The translations under genes were made by a program, and so were the position numbers. Positions 18,136 to 25,706 of a stretch of DNA of 39,764 nt are shown piece after piece. The stretch is taken from assembly GCA_003133205.1 (NCBI GenBank), contig PKWK01000034.1, positions 308 through 40,071 on the forward strand. The letters are read 5' to 3'. Below the pieces are notes generated by a model that saw only the letters and a program-made list of their open reading frames with translations, made no database searches and was not told the DNA's origin. Positions within the stretch are counted from its first letter, which is position 1. The number at the start of each line of letters is the position of its first letter. This stretch comes from Granulicella sp. (GTDB taxonomy: Bacteria > Acidobacteriota > Terriglobia > Terriglobales > Acidobacteriaceae).

Positions 18136-18876
18136 TTACTCTCCTGTAGCTTTCGTGCTTTTCTTTTGGGGTTTAGGTTTAGCGGCCACCTTGGGGGCGA
18201 TCGCGGCATAGAACTCGGCGGGTAGTTCGTCCTTCGGTACAGCGGGAAACTGTCGGTGGATACCAAGCTGGGTTGGGTGGCATACGCTGCTGTCATGCGC
18301 TCGGGCTACCAGCAGTTCGGCACCGTCAACGCTGTCCAGTTGGCCTCTGTGAAGCGCCTCCTGAGCGAAGCCCCAGTCTTCAATGCCGGTGGTCGGGAAC
18401 TTGTGCTGCTCCCACCACGCCTTCGTGTAGCACTGGCTTGAGCCGCACGCGTAGGGGTGATGAGGCCGGTTCGGTTCGAACCAATACTTGAACGTGCCGC
18501 CGTTCGACATGTCGTAGTAGTAGAGAGCGTGGAAGCCGGTGACAGCTTTGCCGGAGCCGATGAGCCGCCCCACCTGTTCGCCTACCCGCTCGGGGTGGCT
18601 CCAGTCGTCTTCGTCGATCGTGATGCAGATGTCGCCGGTGGCATAGCTGGTGCCAAGATTGCGGAGAGCGCCAACCGGCATGCGGTCGCAGTGGTAATAC
18701 TTCACGCGGGGGTCATCGGGGATCAGGCTCTCGATCGGCTCCTCGTTGTTGTCCAGGATGATGAGTTCGAGTTCGCCTTCGTAGGTCGAGGCCAGGAAGG
18801 CGGCAGCGGCGACACCGAAGTAGGTGGCTCCGTATCCGACTGGAAGTATCCCGCTGACCTTAGGTAGATCCGACAT
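18136..18876 (-). CDS. family 2-like (GT-A) glycosyltransferase embedded in the tail operon
   Basis: A 246-residue protein with a GT-A fold pattern: ILPVGYGATYFGVAAAAFLA at the N-terminus (nucleotide-sugar binding strand), ELIILDNNEE at about residues 37-46, ALRNLGTSYATGDICITIDE at 70-89 leading into the DxD site (D88-E-D90-D), and EDWGF at 166-170, which fits the ED motif of inverting GT2 enzymes. The C-terminal 25 residues are Lys/Pro/Ala-rich (PKPQKKSTKATGE), perhaps a tether to an acidic partner or membrane. No transmembrane helix is seen. It sits between the gp10-like gene and the tail tube gene with gaps of 3 bp on each side, so it is a built-in member of the late operon. Its substrate may be virion proteins; this is inference. 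Confidence 0.82.
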   Translation of the reverse strand: MSDLPKVSGILPVGYGATYFGVAAAAFLASTYEGELELIILDNNEEPIESLIPDDPRVKYYHCDRMPVGALRNLGTSYATGDICITIDEDDWSHPERVGEQVGRLIGSGKAVTGFHALYYYDMSNGGTFKYWFEPNRPHHPYACGSSQCYTKAWWEQHKFPTTGIEDWGFAQEALHRGQLDSVDGAELLVARAHDSSVCHPTQLGIHRQFPAVPKDELPAEFYAAIAPKVAAKPKPQKKSTKATGE

Positions 18877-18879
18877 GCG

Positions 18880-19284
18880 TTAACCTTTCTTGTTTTCGAG
18901 GTCCATCAGGAGGCCGGTGCACTCCGTCACGAACACGTTCAAAACTTTGTCGCGGCAACCCATCCATGCGTTCCCAAACCAGTGAGTCGCGGGCTGCGTA
19001 GCAGTGCCGAACTCTTGCAGCGATCCCCAGAACGCTGGCTTCAGCGGGCCGATCTCGATCTCCATGGGGGTTTCGTCACCATCGGAGCCCCAGTGCTTCT
19101 GCCAGCCGAGCATTTCTTCGAGGATGCCGACGCCGACCGGTACCGTCTCAGCCATTGCGTCGAGCACAACTTGTGCGGCGGGCTCAGCACATCGGCTGAG
19201 GTAGCGCTTCGCGGCCTGGGGGGTGAGTTCTGTGAGCAGGTTGCTCAACTCTGCCAAACCATCGATGTGCACCGCATCACTCAT
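18880..19284 (-). CDS. HK97 gp10-like neck / tail completion protein
   Basis: A 134-residue protein starting MSDAVHIDGLAELSNLLTEL. The N-terminal G-L-x-E-L-x-x-x-L helix and the C-terminal FWGSLQEFGTATQPATHWFG (about residues 86-105) fit the HK97 gp10 family, where E-F/Y-G-T-xx-x-P-A-H is the hallmark. These proteins act at the head-tail joint or tail completion. ATG 19284 is preceded by AGAGGCG. The gene normally sits next to the DUF3168 tail terminator as here, though a 189-bp gap separates them. Confidence 0.75.
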   Translation of the reverse strand: MSDAVHIDGLAELSNLLTELTPQAAKRYLSRCAEPAAQVVLDAMAETVPVGVGILEEMLGWQKHWGSDGDETPMEIEIGPLKPAFWGSLQEFGTATQPATHWFGNAWMGCRDKVLNVFVTECTGLLMDLENKKG

Positions 19285-19473
19285 CGTTCGCCTCTAGCGA
19301 GACGCGAGCACAGCAGGCAAATACATGTAGGGGACAGGTAGACGGCATCAGGACGATGCGCTGGAGAGGACCGCAGAGGGTCTTCAATCCGGGATTACAT
19401 AGCTGTCTTCGCCTTACGGGTATTCGCGGTGCTGTGTTCACGTGCGCTACAAACAAGGGTTAGCTATGCGGAA
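19285..19473 (-). other. 189-bp gap inside the late operon
   Basis: No coding frame is supported in the leftward direction. The upstream edge carries the 19-nt element TTCCGCATAGCTAACCCTT directly after the stop codon of the DUF3168 gene. Such a large gap is unusual in an operon whose other genes nearly all touch or overlap, so it may hold a secondary promoter or be the scar of a lost gene. Confidence 0.4.
19455..19473 (-). repeat. stop-adjacent 19-nt element, copy 1
   Basis: On the minus strand it reads TTCCGCATAGCTAACCCTT and begins at the first base after the TGA of the DUF3168 gene. A second copy at 27078-27096 differs at two positions and also abuts a stop codon. Shorter CTAACCCTTA relatives occur at 5982-5992 and near 23469. 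Confidence 0.6.
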
Positions 19474-19902
19474 TCAGTCGAGGTACCAGATGCGGAATTG
19501 TAGGTAGGCGGTGAAGACGAATCCTTTGTCACCCTCTTCGTAGCGGGCGTCAAAATCCTTGTCGAGCATCACAGACTTGACCACGGTCGCATCCGCGTCC
19601 GGTAGGGTACCGCCTTTGGTGTAGCTCTCCAAGCACTTGATGACCGTCTTAGCCACCTCGCGGCTGCTGTAGTAGGAGGCGGCGTAGCACGCGATCTGGT
19701 AGAGAGCTTCACGCGTACCCAGCGGCCCCGCCATCGTGTAGGGGTTGGTGGTTCCAACGCGCGAGAAGACAAGGAACGGCACTGGAGTTCCCTGCTTCAT
19801 GAGGACCCACGCCGCCCTGGTGACTCCGTTTGCGTCGATACCGACTGCGGCTTGGACTGCGGGGGCCTGCGTTACTAACTGGAAGATCCCTTGCTCGATC
19901 AT
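19474..19902 (-). CDS. DUF3168 tail terminator / tail completion protein
   Basis: A 142-residue protein starting MIEQGIFQLVTQAPAVQAAV. The start at 19902 overlaps the upstream stop (ATGA), which favours it over the longer frame. The N-terminal pattern, a central segment LGTREALYQIACYAASYYSS (about residues 62-81, the position where relatives have an L-G-T-R-E..Y-Q-I-xx-Y-A strand-helix) and VVKSVMLDKDFDARYEEGDK then FVFTAYLQFRIWY match the DUF3168 family, whose members cap the tail tube and fix its length. Head closure lies upstream and gp10-like downstream, as usual. Confidence 0.8.
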   Translation of the reverse strand: MIEQGIFQLVTQAPAVQAAVGIDANGVTRAAWVLMKQGTPVPFLVFSRVGTTNPYTMAGPLGTREALYQIACYAASYYSSREVAKTVIKCLESYTKGGTLPDADATVVKSVMLDKDFDARYEEGDKGFVFTAYLQFRIWYLD

Positions 19903-20270
19903 TTGTTCACCGTGTCGTCGCCAACCCATGTCCACATGTGCAGTTCCTGACGGTTGCCATCGGGGTCGGAGAAGCTTTCGATGTTGTGGCGCTGGCCGCG
20001 CACGAGGATGTTCATGCCGGTGTCGATCGACCATGTCTGCGGATAGCGGATGATGATCTTGTAGCTGCTGACGGCCTGTAGGGTCTGCTCTTTCTCGTTT
20101 TGCTTGCCACGCCATTGGGACACGTTCGCCCAGGGGTTCGCTACGGCGACCTCAGGTAGTGGTGTGCCGTCCGCCGCGTTGCCGTTGTTGGGCTGTGTGA
20201 CCGTGATCCGCGTGTTGTAATCCGTAGTCCCGAGGTATCGGGTGCCATACGGCTGCTTGGGGAGCTTCAT
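19899..20270 (-). CDS. head closure protein (head-tail adaptor family)
   Basis: A 123-residue protein starting MKLPKQPYGTRYLGTTDYNT. The pattern YNTRITVTQPN, then NPWANVSQWRGKQNEKE, VSSYKIIIRYPQTWSIDTGM, RGQRHNIESFSDPDGNRQEL and LHMWTW is the beta-barrel pattern of SPP1 gp16/HK97 gp9-like head closure proteins (N-terminal R-I-T-V, central W-A-x-V, then strands with RY and IES..D). ATG 20270 is preferred: it lies 3 bp from the upstream stop, while the longer frame runs into the connector gene. It overlaps the DUF3168 start by 4 bp. Confidence 0.8.
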   Translation of the reverse strand: MKLPKQPYGTRYLGTTDYNTRITVTQPNNGNAADGTPLPEVAVANPWANVSQWRGKQNEKEQTLQAVSSYKIIIRYPQTWSIDTGMNILVRGQRHNIESFSDPDGNRQELHMWTWVGDDTVNK

Positions 20271-20272
20271 AT

Positions 20273-20986
20273 TTATCTCGGGATTCTCATGCTGCGGAAC
20301 GTGCGAAGCATCCGGCACAACGTCATGCCGACTTCGCTGGTGGGCTCGACGGTGATGATCTGGCGCACGTTAAACATGTGATTGGCGAGGTAGTAGATTG
20401 CCATGATGAGGCGGGCCGGAACCTGCGTGGCGTCGGTGGCGTCGTAGCCTGCCGAATAGGTGATCTGCACGCAGTCCTGTCTACGGTCGGTTAGGGGCCA
20501 CCGTAGCCCCACGTTCAGGGTGATCTCGTCGGCGAACACCTTGTAGGTGGACGGGTCGAGCGTCTGCGTGGCTCCCGTGACGTCGTTGTAGGTGACCGTC
20601 ACGGCATTAGTGAGTGGCGAGCCGGAGGGCACAACTACCGGGCGGCGGACCAGCTCGATCGAGTCGGGCGTGGGAAAGCCGTACCACCACAGGTTAGTCG
20701 CGTAGGCGTAATTAAGCGCGAGCATTTCCTGACGCGGATCGGCTTGACCTGGGAAGAAGTCGAAGGTGAGCAGTACCTGCTCGTTGAGGCAGGCCTGGGC
20801 GCACATGGACTCCACCTCATCGGTCGCGGCCTCGATCATGGTCAGGAGCATCTGGTAGTCGTCGGTGAGGACCGACGGAGATGCGCCGTAGACGTACTTC
20901 TGCGGAACGTCAAATCGACCGAACGATGCGAGCTGCTCGGGGGTGACGACCGGTTGTGTGCGCTCGGCTAGGATCTTCTCGTACAT
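20273..20986 (-). CDS. head-tail connector (gp6-like adaptor)
   Basis: A 237-residue protein starting MYEKILAERTQPVVTPEQLA. The pattern of an early helix LLTMIEAATDEVESMCAQAC, VLLTFDFFPG, IELVRRPVVV, TVTYNDVTGATQTLDPSTYK, LRWPLTDRRQDCVQITYSAG and VPARLIMAIYYLANHMFNVR is that of the phiE125 gp8/HK97 gp6-type connector family. Twelve or thirteen copies sit under the portal and bind the closure protein. GGAG lies about 8 nt before ATG 20986. It follows the ClpP-like protease gene by 12 bp. Confidence 0.82.
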   Translation of the reverse strand: MYEKILAERTQPVVTPEQLASFGRFDVPQKYVYGASPSVLTDDYQMLLTMIEAATDEVESMCAQACLNEQVLLTFDFFPGQADPRQEMLALNYAYATNLWWYGFPTPDSIELVRRPVVVPSGSPLTNAVTVTYNDVTGATQTLDPSTYKVFADEITLNVGLRWPLTDRRQDCVQITYSAGYDATDATQVPARLIMAIYYLANHMFNVRQIITVEPTSEVGMTLCRMLRTFRSMRIPR

Positions 20987-20998
20987 CGGGACTCCGGG

Positions 20999-21781
20999 TT
21001 ACTTGCGCTTGTTCACTTCAAGCTGGTGGGTGTAGAGGCTGATGAGGTCCTTCGCTGCGACGGTGATGAACTGAGGCTCCTCGTCGGCGACGGTCGTCAC
21101 GTCAATGACCACCGGCTTTTCCTCGACGGGTTCCTCCACCGGCTCGGATACTTCCTCGGCCTTCGCTTGAGGCTTGAGTGACGCGGGGGCGTTGCGGAAT
21201 GCCTTCAGGTCGAACGAGTTCTCCACGGCGGCCTGGTCTGCGCTCACCGAGGTGGCAAAGCCCTTGGCTACGGCGTCTTCCGCCGTCATCCAGGTCTCGA
21301 CGTTCTGCATCTTGAGGACGTCCTTCTTCGCCAGCCCGGTTTTGGCGACATAGATGTCCGCGATACCGGAGGTGACCGTGGTCAGCGTCTCTGCCATCTT
21401 GGTCATCGCATCCGAATTGCCGAACGCCATGGCCATGGCTTCGTGGATCATCATCACGCTGCCGGTAGCCATGACGATGGTGTCACCGGCCATGGCCACG
21501 ATCGACGCGGCGGAAGCGGCCATGCCGTCGATGATGACGTTGACGGGCTTGTTGGAGTTTTTGAGGAGGTTATAGATCGCGATACCGGCGAAGGCGTCGC
21601 CGCCGGGGGAGTTGATGTGGATCTCGATGTTCTGGCACTGAGTCTTCAGCGCTTCGGCCACCAAGGCGGGCGTGGCTCCGGAATCGTCCCACATGGACGC
21701 GCCAATCATGTCGTAGAAGGACATGGTGAGCGTATCGTTCTCGGTTGCAGAGTTGAAGAACTTGTTCTTAAGTTTAGGCAT
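20999..21781 (-). CDS. ClpP-like head maturation protease
   Basis: A 260-residue protein starting MPKLKNKFFNSATENDTLTM, with AGGAGA before ATG 21781 and an 8-bp overlap with the end of the portal gene. The ClpP fold is shown by IEIHINSPGGDAFAGIAIYN (about 52-71), DGMAASAASIVAMAGD (85-100; S90 is the likely nucleophile) and SVMMIHEAMAMAFGN (108-122; H113 the likely catalytic His). The last 60 residues form an acidic Glu/Val/Pro-rich linker and a short helix ending NKRK. It should trim the capsid delta domain and scaffold during head maturation. The capsid gene is not next to it but over 4 kb upstream. Confidence 0.88.
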   Translation of the reverse strand: MPKLKNKFFNSATENDTLTMSFYDMIGASMWDDSGATPALVAEALKTQCQNIEIHINSPGGDAFAGIAIYNLLKNSNKPVNVIIDGMAASAASIVAMAGDTIVMATGSVMMIHEAMAMAFGNSDAMTKMAETLTTVTSGIADIYVAKTGLAKKDVLKMQNVETWMTAEDAVAKGFATSVSADQAAVENSFDLKAFRNAPASLKPQAKAEEVSEPVEEPVEEKPVVIDVTTVADEEPQFITVAAKDLISLYTHQLEVNKRK

Positions 21782-23453
21782 CGTTGTCTCCTGCGGCCAG
21801 CAGCGCAAGGGCTGTACGGGCCTGGTCCTCGGTCAAATCTTTGCGTGATGCAACATACTCGTCAGCCTTCTCGATGGAGATGTTGAGCACCTCGGCGACG
21901 AACTTCGCATCGATCTTGCCCTTGGCTTCCTTGCGCAGGACCCGATCGGCCATGCTGTTTGCGAGGGCTTGCAGGCGGGCCGTAGCCTTCGAAGGCTTGG
22001 CCGGGGCTGGCTTGGTCACGGGCTTCTTAGCTGGCTTAGTCGGAGCCGGGTGCTTGAATGGGGGCGCGGTGTTGCCGTCCCCGCTCCCCGCTGTGTCGGG
22101 CTCGTCGGGATTGGTCGCGCCTGTGTCTTCGTTGGCGTCCTCGGGGTCGTCAGCATCGGGAACGAGCTGGCCGGGGATGAAGAACTCGCCGGTGACCGGG
22201 TTGTAGATCGCACCGTTTGCGGGGCCGGAGATGAAGTCGCCGCCTTCGATGGAATCGCGATCTTCCAGCATTCGTGCTTCGTTGGGCGTCATCTGCCAGC
22301 TATTGATGAGCACCTGGTTGGTGAGCGCCCGTTCCTTCGGAGAGCCGCGCAGGATAATGTCGGCGGAGTGCTTCGCGTACAGCTTGCCCCACTTCTTCTT
22401 GGGGATCAGGTCGCGCGTAATGCTCTGCTCGATCGAGGTGGTGTACGGCAGCAGCGAGGTGTTAAAGTATTCGTCCAAGAAGGCTGAGCTCGATGCGTAG
22501 GTGCTGTTCTGCTCGCCGAGTCCCATTTTGACCATCAGCGGCGCACCACCGAGAAGCCGGACCACCTCCTGCTCAGACCATTTACGTGATTCGAGGAGCT
22601 GCGATTCCTGGGCGTTGAAGGTCATCTTCTCCCACTTACCGCCGCCGGGGATGATGCTGAACTTGCCCGCGTTCTGCGAGCCGGAGAAATCTTTCTTCAG
22701 GCGATCGACGATGCCCTGCGCTTCTTTCTCGTCGGGGGCGTTGTCCATGTCGGGGAAGGTGATGAAGCCACCCATGCCTAACCCGTTGGCGAAGTTGCGC
22801 CCGGCTACTTCCTCGGCAGCCATGAGCAGCGATAGTGCTTCCTTGGCCAGGAGGATAAGCGGCGAACCTTCGAGGCCGAAGCCTTCGAAGTTAAGCGCGG
22901 AGACGTGCCAAATCTGATCTTTTGTGAACTCCACGGCACCAGCCTGACCTGCGTTGGTGTAGCGGTACTTCAAGGTCGGTGGGTTGGTGCTCCGGTCCCA
23001 GTGCGGTGCCATGTGCCAGGCGTTCAAGGGCATGAGTCCGATAGGATCACCGGCCTGGTCTGTCAGGATCTGGCAGTAGCAGTTGCAGGCCATGATGAGC
23101 TGCGAGGCCAGGAACCAGCGCATCTGGTAGGAGGTCTGGTAGTCGTTCGGGCAGTCCTTAAGGAGCGAGTAGAGCGGGTTGTCGATCGCGGGCTGCGTGC
23201 GCACACGGCCATCGACCCGCTTGGTCTCGCGCAGGATGAGCGGCATCTTGGCGATGTCGTTGGACAGCATCTTCACGCCGCCCAAGAACGCGGATACGCG
23301 GAGCGCGGTCTCGCGAGTGACTACCTTACCGGCAGCGGCGGGCAGGCCAACCAGGGCCTGTACTAGCTCAGAGCTGGGGGATGCAAAGGTGCTCTCCCCA
23401 CTATTCAAGAAGGCCCTTGCCCAACCCGATTTGAAACGGCTTACGAGTCCCAT
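21774..23453 (-). CDS. HK97-family portal protein
   Basis: A 559-residue protein starting MGLVSRFKSGWARAFLNSGE. Typical portal segments include RVSAFLGGVKMLSNDIAKMP (about residues 48-67), the clip/stem part with WHVSALNFEGFGLEGSPLIL, then FSGSQNAGKFSIIPGGGKWE, LLESRKWSEQEVVRLLGGAP and TSLLPYTTSIEQSITRDLIP, which are diagnostic for HK97-type portals. The C-terminal 140 residues are an extension: a Pro/Ala/Lys-rich linker (PTKPAKKPVTKPAPAKPSKA) followed by a helical module ending GDNDA, perhaps a scaffold or protease docking tail. Dodecamer at the packaging vertex. It is preceded by a small HTH gene and not directly by the terminase. Confidence 0.9.
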   Translation of the reverse strand: MGLVSRFKSGWARAFLNSGESTFASPSSELVQALVGLPAAAGKVVTRETALRVSAFLGGVKMLSNDIAKMPLILRETKRVDGRVRTQPAIDNPLYSLLKDCPNDYQTSYQMRWFLASQLIMACNCYCQILTDQAGDPIGLMPLNAWHMAPHWDRSTNPPTLKYRYTNAGQAGAVEFTKDQIWHVSALNFEGFGLEGSPLILLAKEALSLLMAAEEVAGRNFANGLGMGGFITFPDMDNAPDEKEAQGIVDRLKKDFSGSQNAGKFSIIPGGGKWEKMTFNAQESQLLESRKWSEQEVVRLLGGAPLMVKMGLGEQNSTYASSSAFLDEYFNTSLLPYTTSIEQSITRDLIPKKKWGKLYAKHSADIILRGSPKERALTNQVLINSWQMTPNEARMLEDRDSIEGGDFISGPANGAIYNPVTGEFFIPGQLVPDADDPEDANEDTGATNPDEPDTAGSGDGNTAPPFKHPAPTKPAKKPVTKPAPAKPSKATARLQALANSMADRVLRKEAKGKIDAKFVAEVLNISIEKADEYVASRKDLTEDQARTALALLAAGDNDA

Positions 23454-23472
23454 GCGTGATCTCTCTTAAGGG

Positions 23473-23835
23473 TTAGACATTTGAATGGCGGGTGGCTGAG
23501 CCGTCGACGTTACGCTGCTTGAGCGGGTCGTAGCCATAGAGGATGCGCTGGTTGTGCAGGCGCAGACCGCGCTCCATGCCAAGGCCAGCGTCGTGGAGAA
23601 TGGCCTCCCACTGTGCTTGCTCGCTGGTGTGACCCGGCTTTGTTTTGAGTGCCCTGCCACGATTCACGCCCCTCACTCCTCGTGCGGTGAGGATGTGACA
23701 CACCCGGCATGGGGAGATCCCGAAGTGTGCTGCTACCTGGGCCTGATACAAGCTGGGGTTGGCGGCGGCATAGGCCACCACCTCGTCATAGTCGGCTTTA
23801 CGCTTCCGACCCTTCGTCATCGTTATCGTGCTCAT
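23473..23835 (-). CDS. HTH-domain protein between large terminase and portal
   Basis: A 120-residue protein starting MSTITMTKGRKRKADYDEVV. ATG 23835 overlaps the terminase stop (ATGA), so the longer frame is set aside. Residues about 15-55 (YDEVVAYAAANPSLYQAQVA then AHFGISPCRVCHILTARGV) form a homeodomain- or sigma-4-like helix-turn-helix, with the recognition helix near SPCRVCHILTARG. The rest is basic and unassigned (LGMERGLRLHNQRILYGYDP). It may be a packaging-linked regulator or a DNA-binding remnant of a homing endonuclease. It lies 19 bp before the portal start and looks translationally coupled to the terminase. Confidence 0.65.
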   Translation of the reverse strand: MSTITMTKGRKRKADYDEVVAYAAANPSLYQAQVAAHFGISPCRVCHILTARGVRGVNRGRALKTKPGHTSEQAQWEAILHDAGLGMERGLRLHNQRILYGYDPLKQRNVDGSATRHSNV

Positions 23836-25568
23836 GCGCTCACCACGTAAAAAGGCTTCTTCTTGATTTGGTTTTCTGGATCTGTTGCCCGGGCGAGCGA
23901 CATGATCAGCGACGCGCAGCCGTCGATCTTCTCCCGCTTCCGATCTCGTGCAGGCTTCAGGAAGCCGGTGCCGTGCTGGGTGTTCCAGCGGAGGTTGCTC
24001 ATCTGCCAGCGCATGCAAGGGTTGAGCGCGTGCGCGAACTCGGCGCGGAGGACCTTCCGCATGAGCTCTTGGCAGGGCGCGTTCATCTTGAGGTGGCTTT
24101 GCGGGTAGGAAACGAGCTTCGACATCTTGAAGCCGCCCTCGGCGAGCATGCGGATCAGCTCCGAAGACCACGCATCGTCATAAGCAACTTCACGCAGGTC
24201 GAACTGCTTGCTGATTTCGGTGATCTGGTCGGCGATGTAGCGGGTATCGGTGAGGTTCCCGGGGGTCGGAACGATGAACCCATCCTTCGCCCAGGTGTCG
24301 TAGGGCACCTTGTCGCGCTTCACGCGCTCGGCGATGTTCTCTGCGGGGCACCAGAAATACTCCAAAATCGACCACTTTTCGCCTGTTTTCATGGGTGGAA
24401 AGAGCAAAACGAGGGCAGAAGTGTCGATTTTTGGCGCTAGATCGATGCCGCCGAAGCAGACACGGCCCCTGAGTGATTCCATGAGCTGTAGGCGGAGGCG
24501 CTTGGGGTCCGGGTGGGTGGCGATGTTCTCCGTGCTGCATGCGTCCCAGGTGTCGATGTCGAGAGCGGGATCAACAACCAGGTCGCTCCACAAATTCATT
24601 CGGAAGCGCTTGAACTCGCCCAACGCGGTGGGCTTGCCCTGGCTCTCTGCATACTGGTTCTCCAGAGCTGAGAGAGGGAGGATGTAGCCCAGCGAGGGGT
24701 TGGGCTTCGCCCAGTTTTTCTTGTCCTTGTAGTCATCCTTGAGGTCAAGGCTGAAGATGAAGGCCGCAACTTCATCGTCGGCAACCATGCCGTCGAGAAT
24801 GCGTTCGCAGTATTCGTGCTCTCCCCAGCACAGCGTGGACTTGTTAGCCGAAGCACCGGCGGTGGTGATGCACCACATGAGTGGCTGCCGCCGGGTGTCG
24901 CCGCCGTAGCGCAGGATCGACCAGAGGTTGTTGGTCAGTGACCAGCGATGGAGTTCGTCGAGGATGGCCGCTGAGACGATTGCACCGTCGGAGCTGTCGG
25001 CACCGCGTGCCATCGGCGAGAGCCGGGAATTGGTCTCCGAGTCATACAGAGAAATAACCGGGGAGTTGCCGTACTTGAAGATCCGCTCCGCCAGCTCGGG
25101 GTGCTTGTCGCGCATGGCGACGGCTTCGTTGAAGACCTCACGGGCTTGCTTCATGGCGGTCGCGGCGCAGTACACGCGGCCACTGAGTTCTCCGTCGGCG
25201 ATCAGATGTAGCAGTGCAAGACCAGCGCACAGGCCGGTCTTACCGTTTTTCTTTGCGACTTCGAGATACACGCGGCGGAAGCGGCGGCTGCCATCGAGCC
25301 TCTTCCAGCCGTAAGCGATGTAGAGCAGCATCCTCTGCCATGGCATGAGCTGCATGGGCTCGGTCTGCGCTGAGGGGATGCAGTAGGAGCTGAGGAAGTC
25401 GATGGCATACTGGCCCGCTTCCGGATCGAAGCGGATGTCGGTGCGCTGCAGGTCCGCTCCGTGACGCAGGACTGCCTTCTTGATCCAGGAGCCGACGATG
25501 ACGGTGCCGTCGAGGACACCGTCGATGTACTCCTGCGCCGTGGCAGTTATCGGGAGCACTGTACGCAC
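23832..25568 (-). CDS. terL: terminase large subunit
   Basis: A 578-residue protein read from GTG 25568, the first start in frame. ATPase motifs: Walker A EVAKKNGKTG at about 103-112 and Walker B AAILDELHRW at 200-209. The RNase H-like nuclease half has FGGIDLAPKIDTSALVLLF near 370 (first acidic strand), AYDDAWSSELIRMLAEGGF near 480, and a C-terminal acidic region containing REKIDGCASLIMSLARATD. This is the Terminase_1 large subunit that pumps DNA into the head and cuts it. It sits downstream of the major capsid gene instead of directly after the small subunit. The gene ends ATGA-coupled to the HTH gene. Confidence 0.92.
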   Translation of the reverse strand: MRTVLPITATAQEYIDGVLDGTVIVGSWIKKAVLRHGADLQRTDIRFDPEAGQYAIDFLSSYCIPSAQTEPMQLMPWQRMLLYIAYGWKRLDGSRRFRRVYLEVAKKNGKTGLCAGLALLHLIADGELSGRVYCAATAMKQAREVFNEAVAMRDKHPELAERIFKYGNSPVISLYDSETNSRLSPMARGADSSDGAIVSAAILDELHRWSLTNNLWSILRYGGDTRRQPLMWCITTAGASANKSTLCWGEHEYCERILDGMVADDEVAAFIFSLDLKDDYKDKKNWAKPNPSLGYILPLSALENQYAESQGKPTALGEFKRFRMNLWSDLVVDPALDIDTWDACSTENIATHPDPKRLRLQLMESLRGRVCFGGIDLAPKIDTSALVLLFPPMKTGEKWSILEYFWCPAENIAERVKRDKVPYDTWAKDGFIVPTPGNLTDTRYIADQITEISKQFDLREVAYDDAWSSELIRMLAEGGFKMSKLVSYPQSHLKMNAPCQELMRKVLRAEFAHALNPCMRWQMSNLRWNTQHGTGFLKPARDRKREKIDGCASLIMSLARATDPENQIKKKPFYVVSA

Positions 25569-25660
25569 CCCGCTTGCACCGGCTCGACACTCGTCTGGAA
25601 AGTCCGCATACCTATACGGGCCGTAGTCGGTTTTCCAAAATCAGTGTTTTTGCACGCACA

Positions 25661-25691
25661 ACGGACCCCACCTTGTGCAGGTGGGGTCCGT
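25661..25691 (-). other. strong hairpin after the capsid gene
   Basis: ACGGACCCCACC (25661-25672) and GGTGGGGTCCGT (25680-25691) form a perfect 12-bp stem with a 7-nt loop. It lies 16 bp past the capsid stop. Minus-strand sequence after it is not a U-run, so read-through to the large terminase is expected. It may cut expression of downstream genes or protect the abundant capsid message. Confidence 0.75.
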
Positions 25692-25706
25692 GGGTTTGGG
25701 CTTGGA

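Noticed and set aside
23836..24171. N-terminal extension of the HTH gene
   Set aside because: The extra residues are read from the end of the terminase gene; ATGA overlap at 23835 is a better start.
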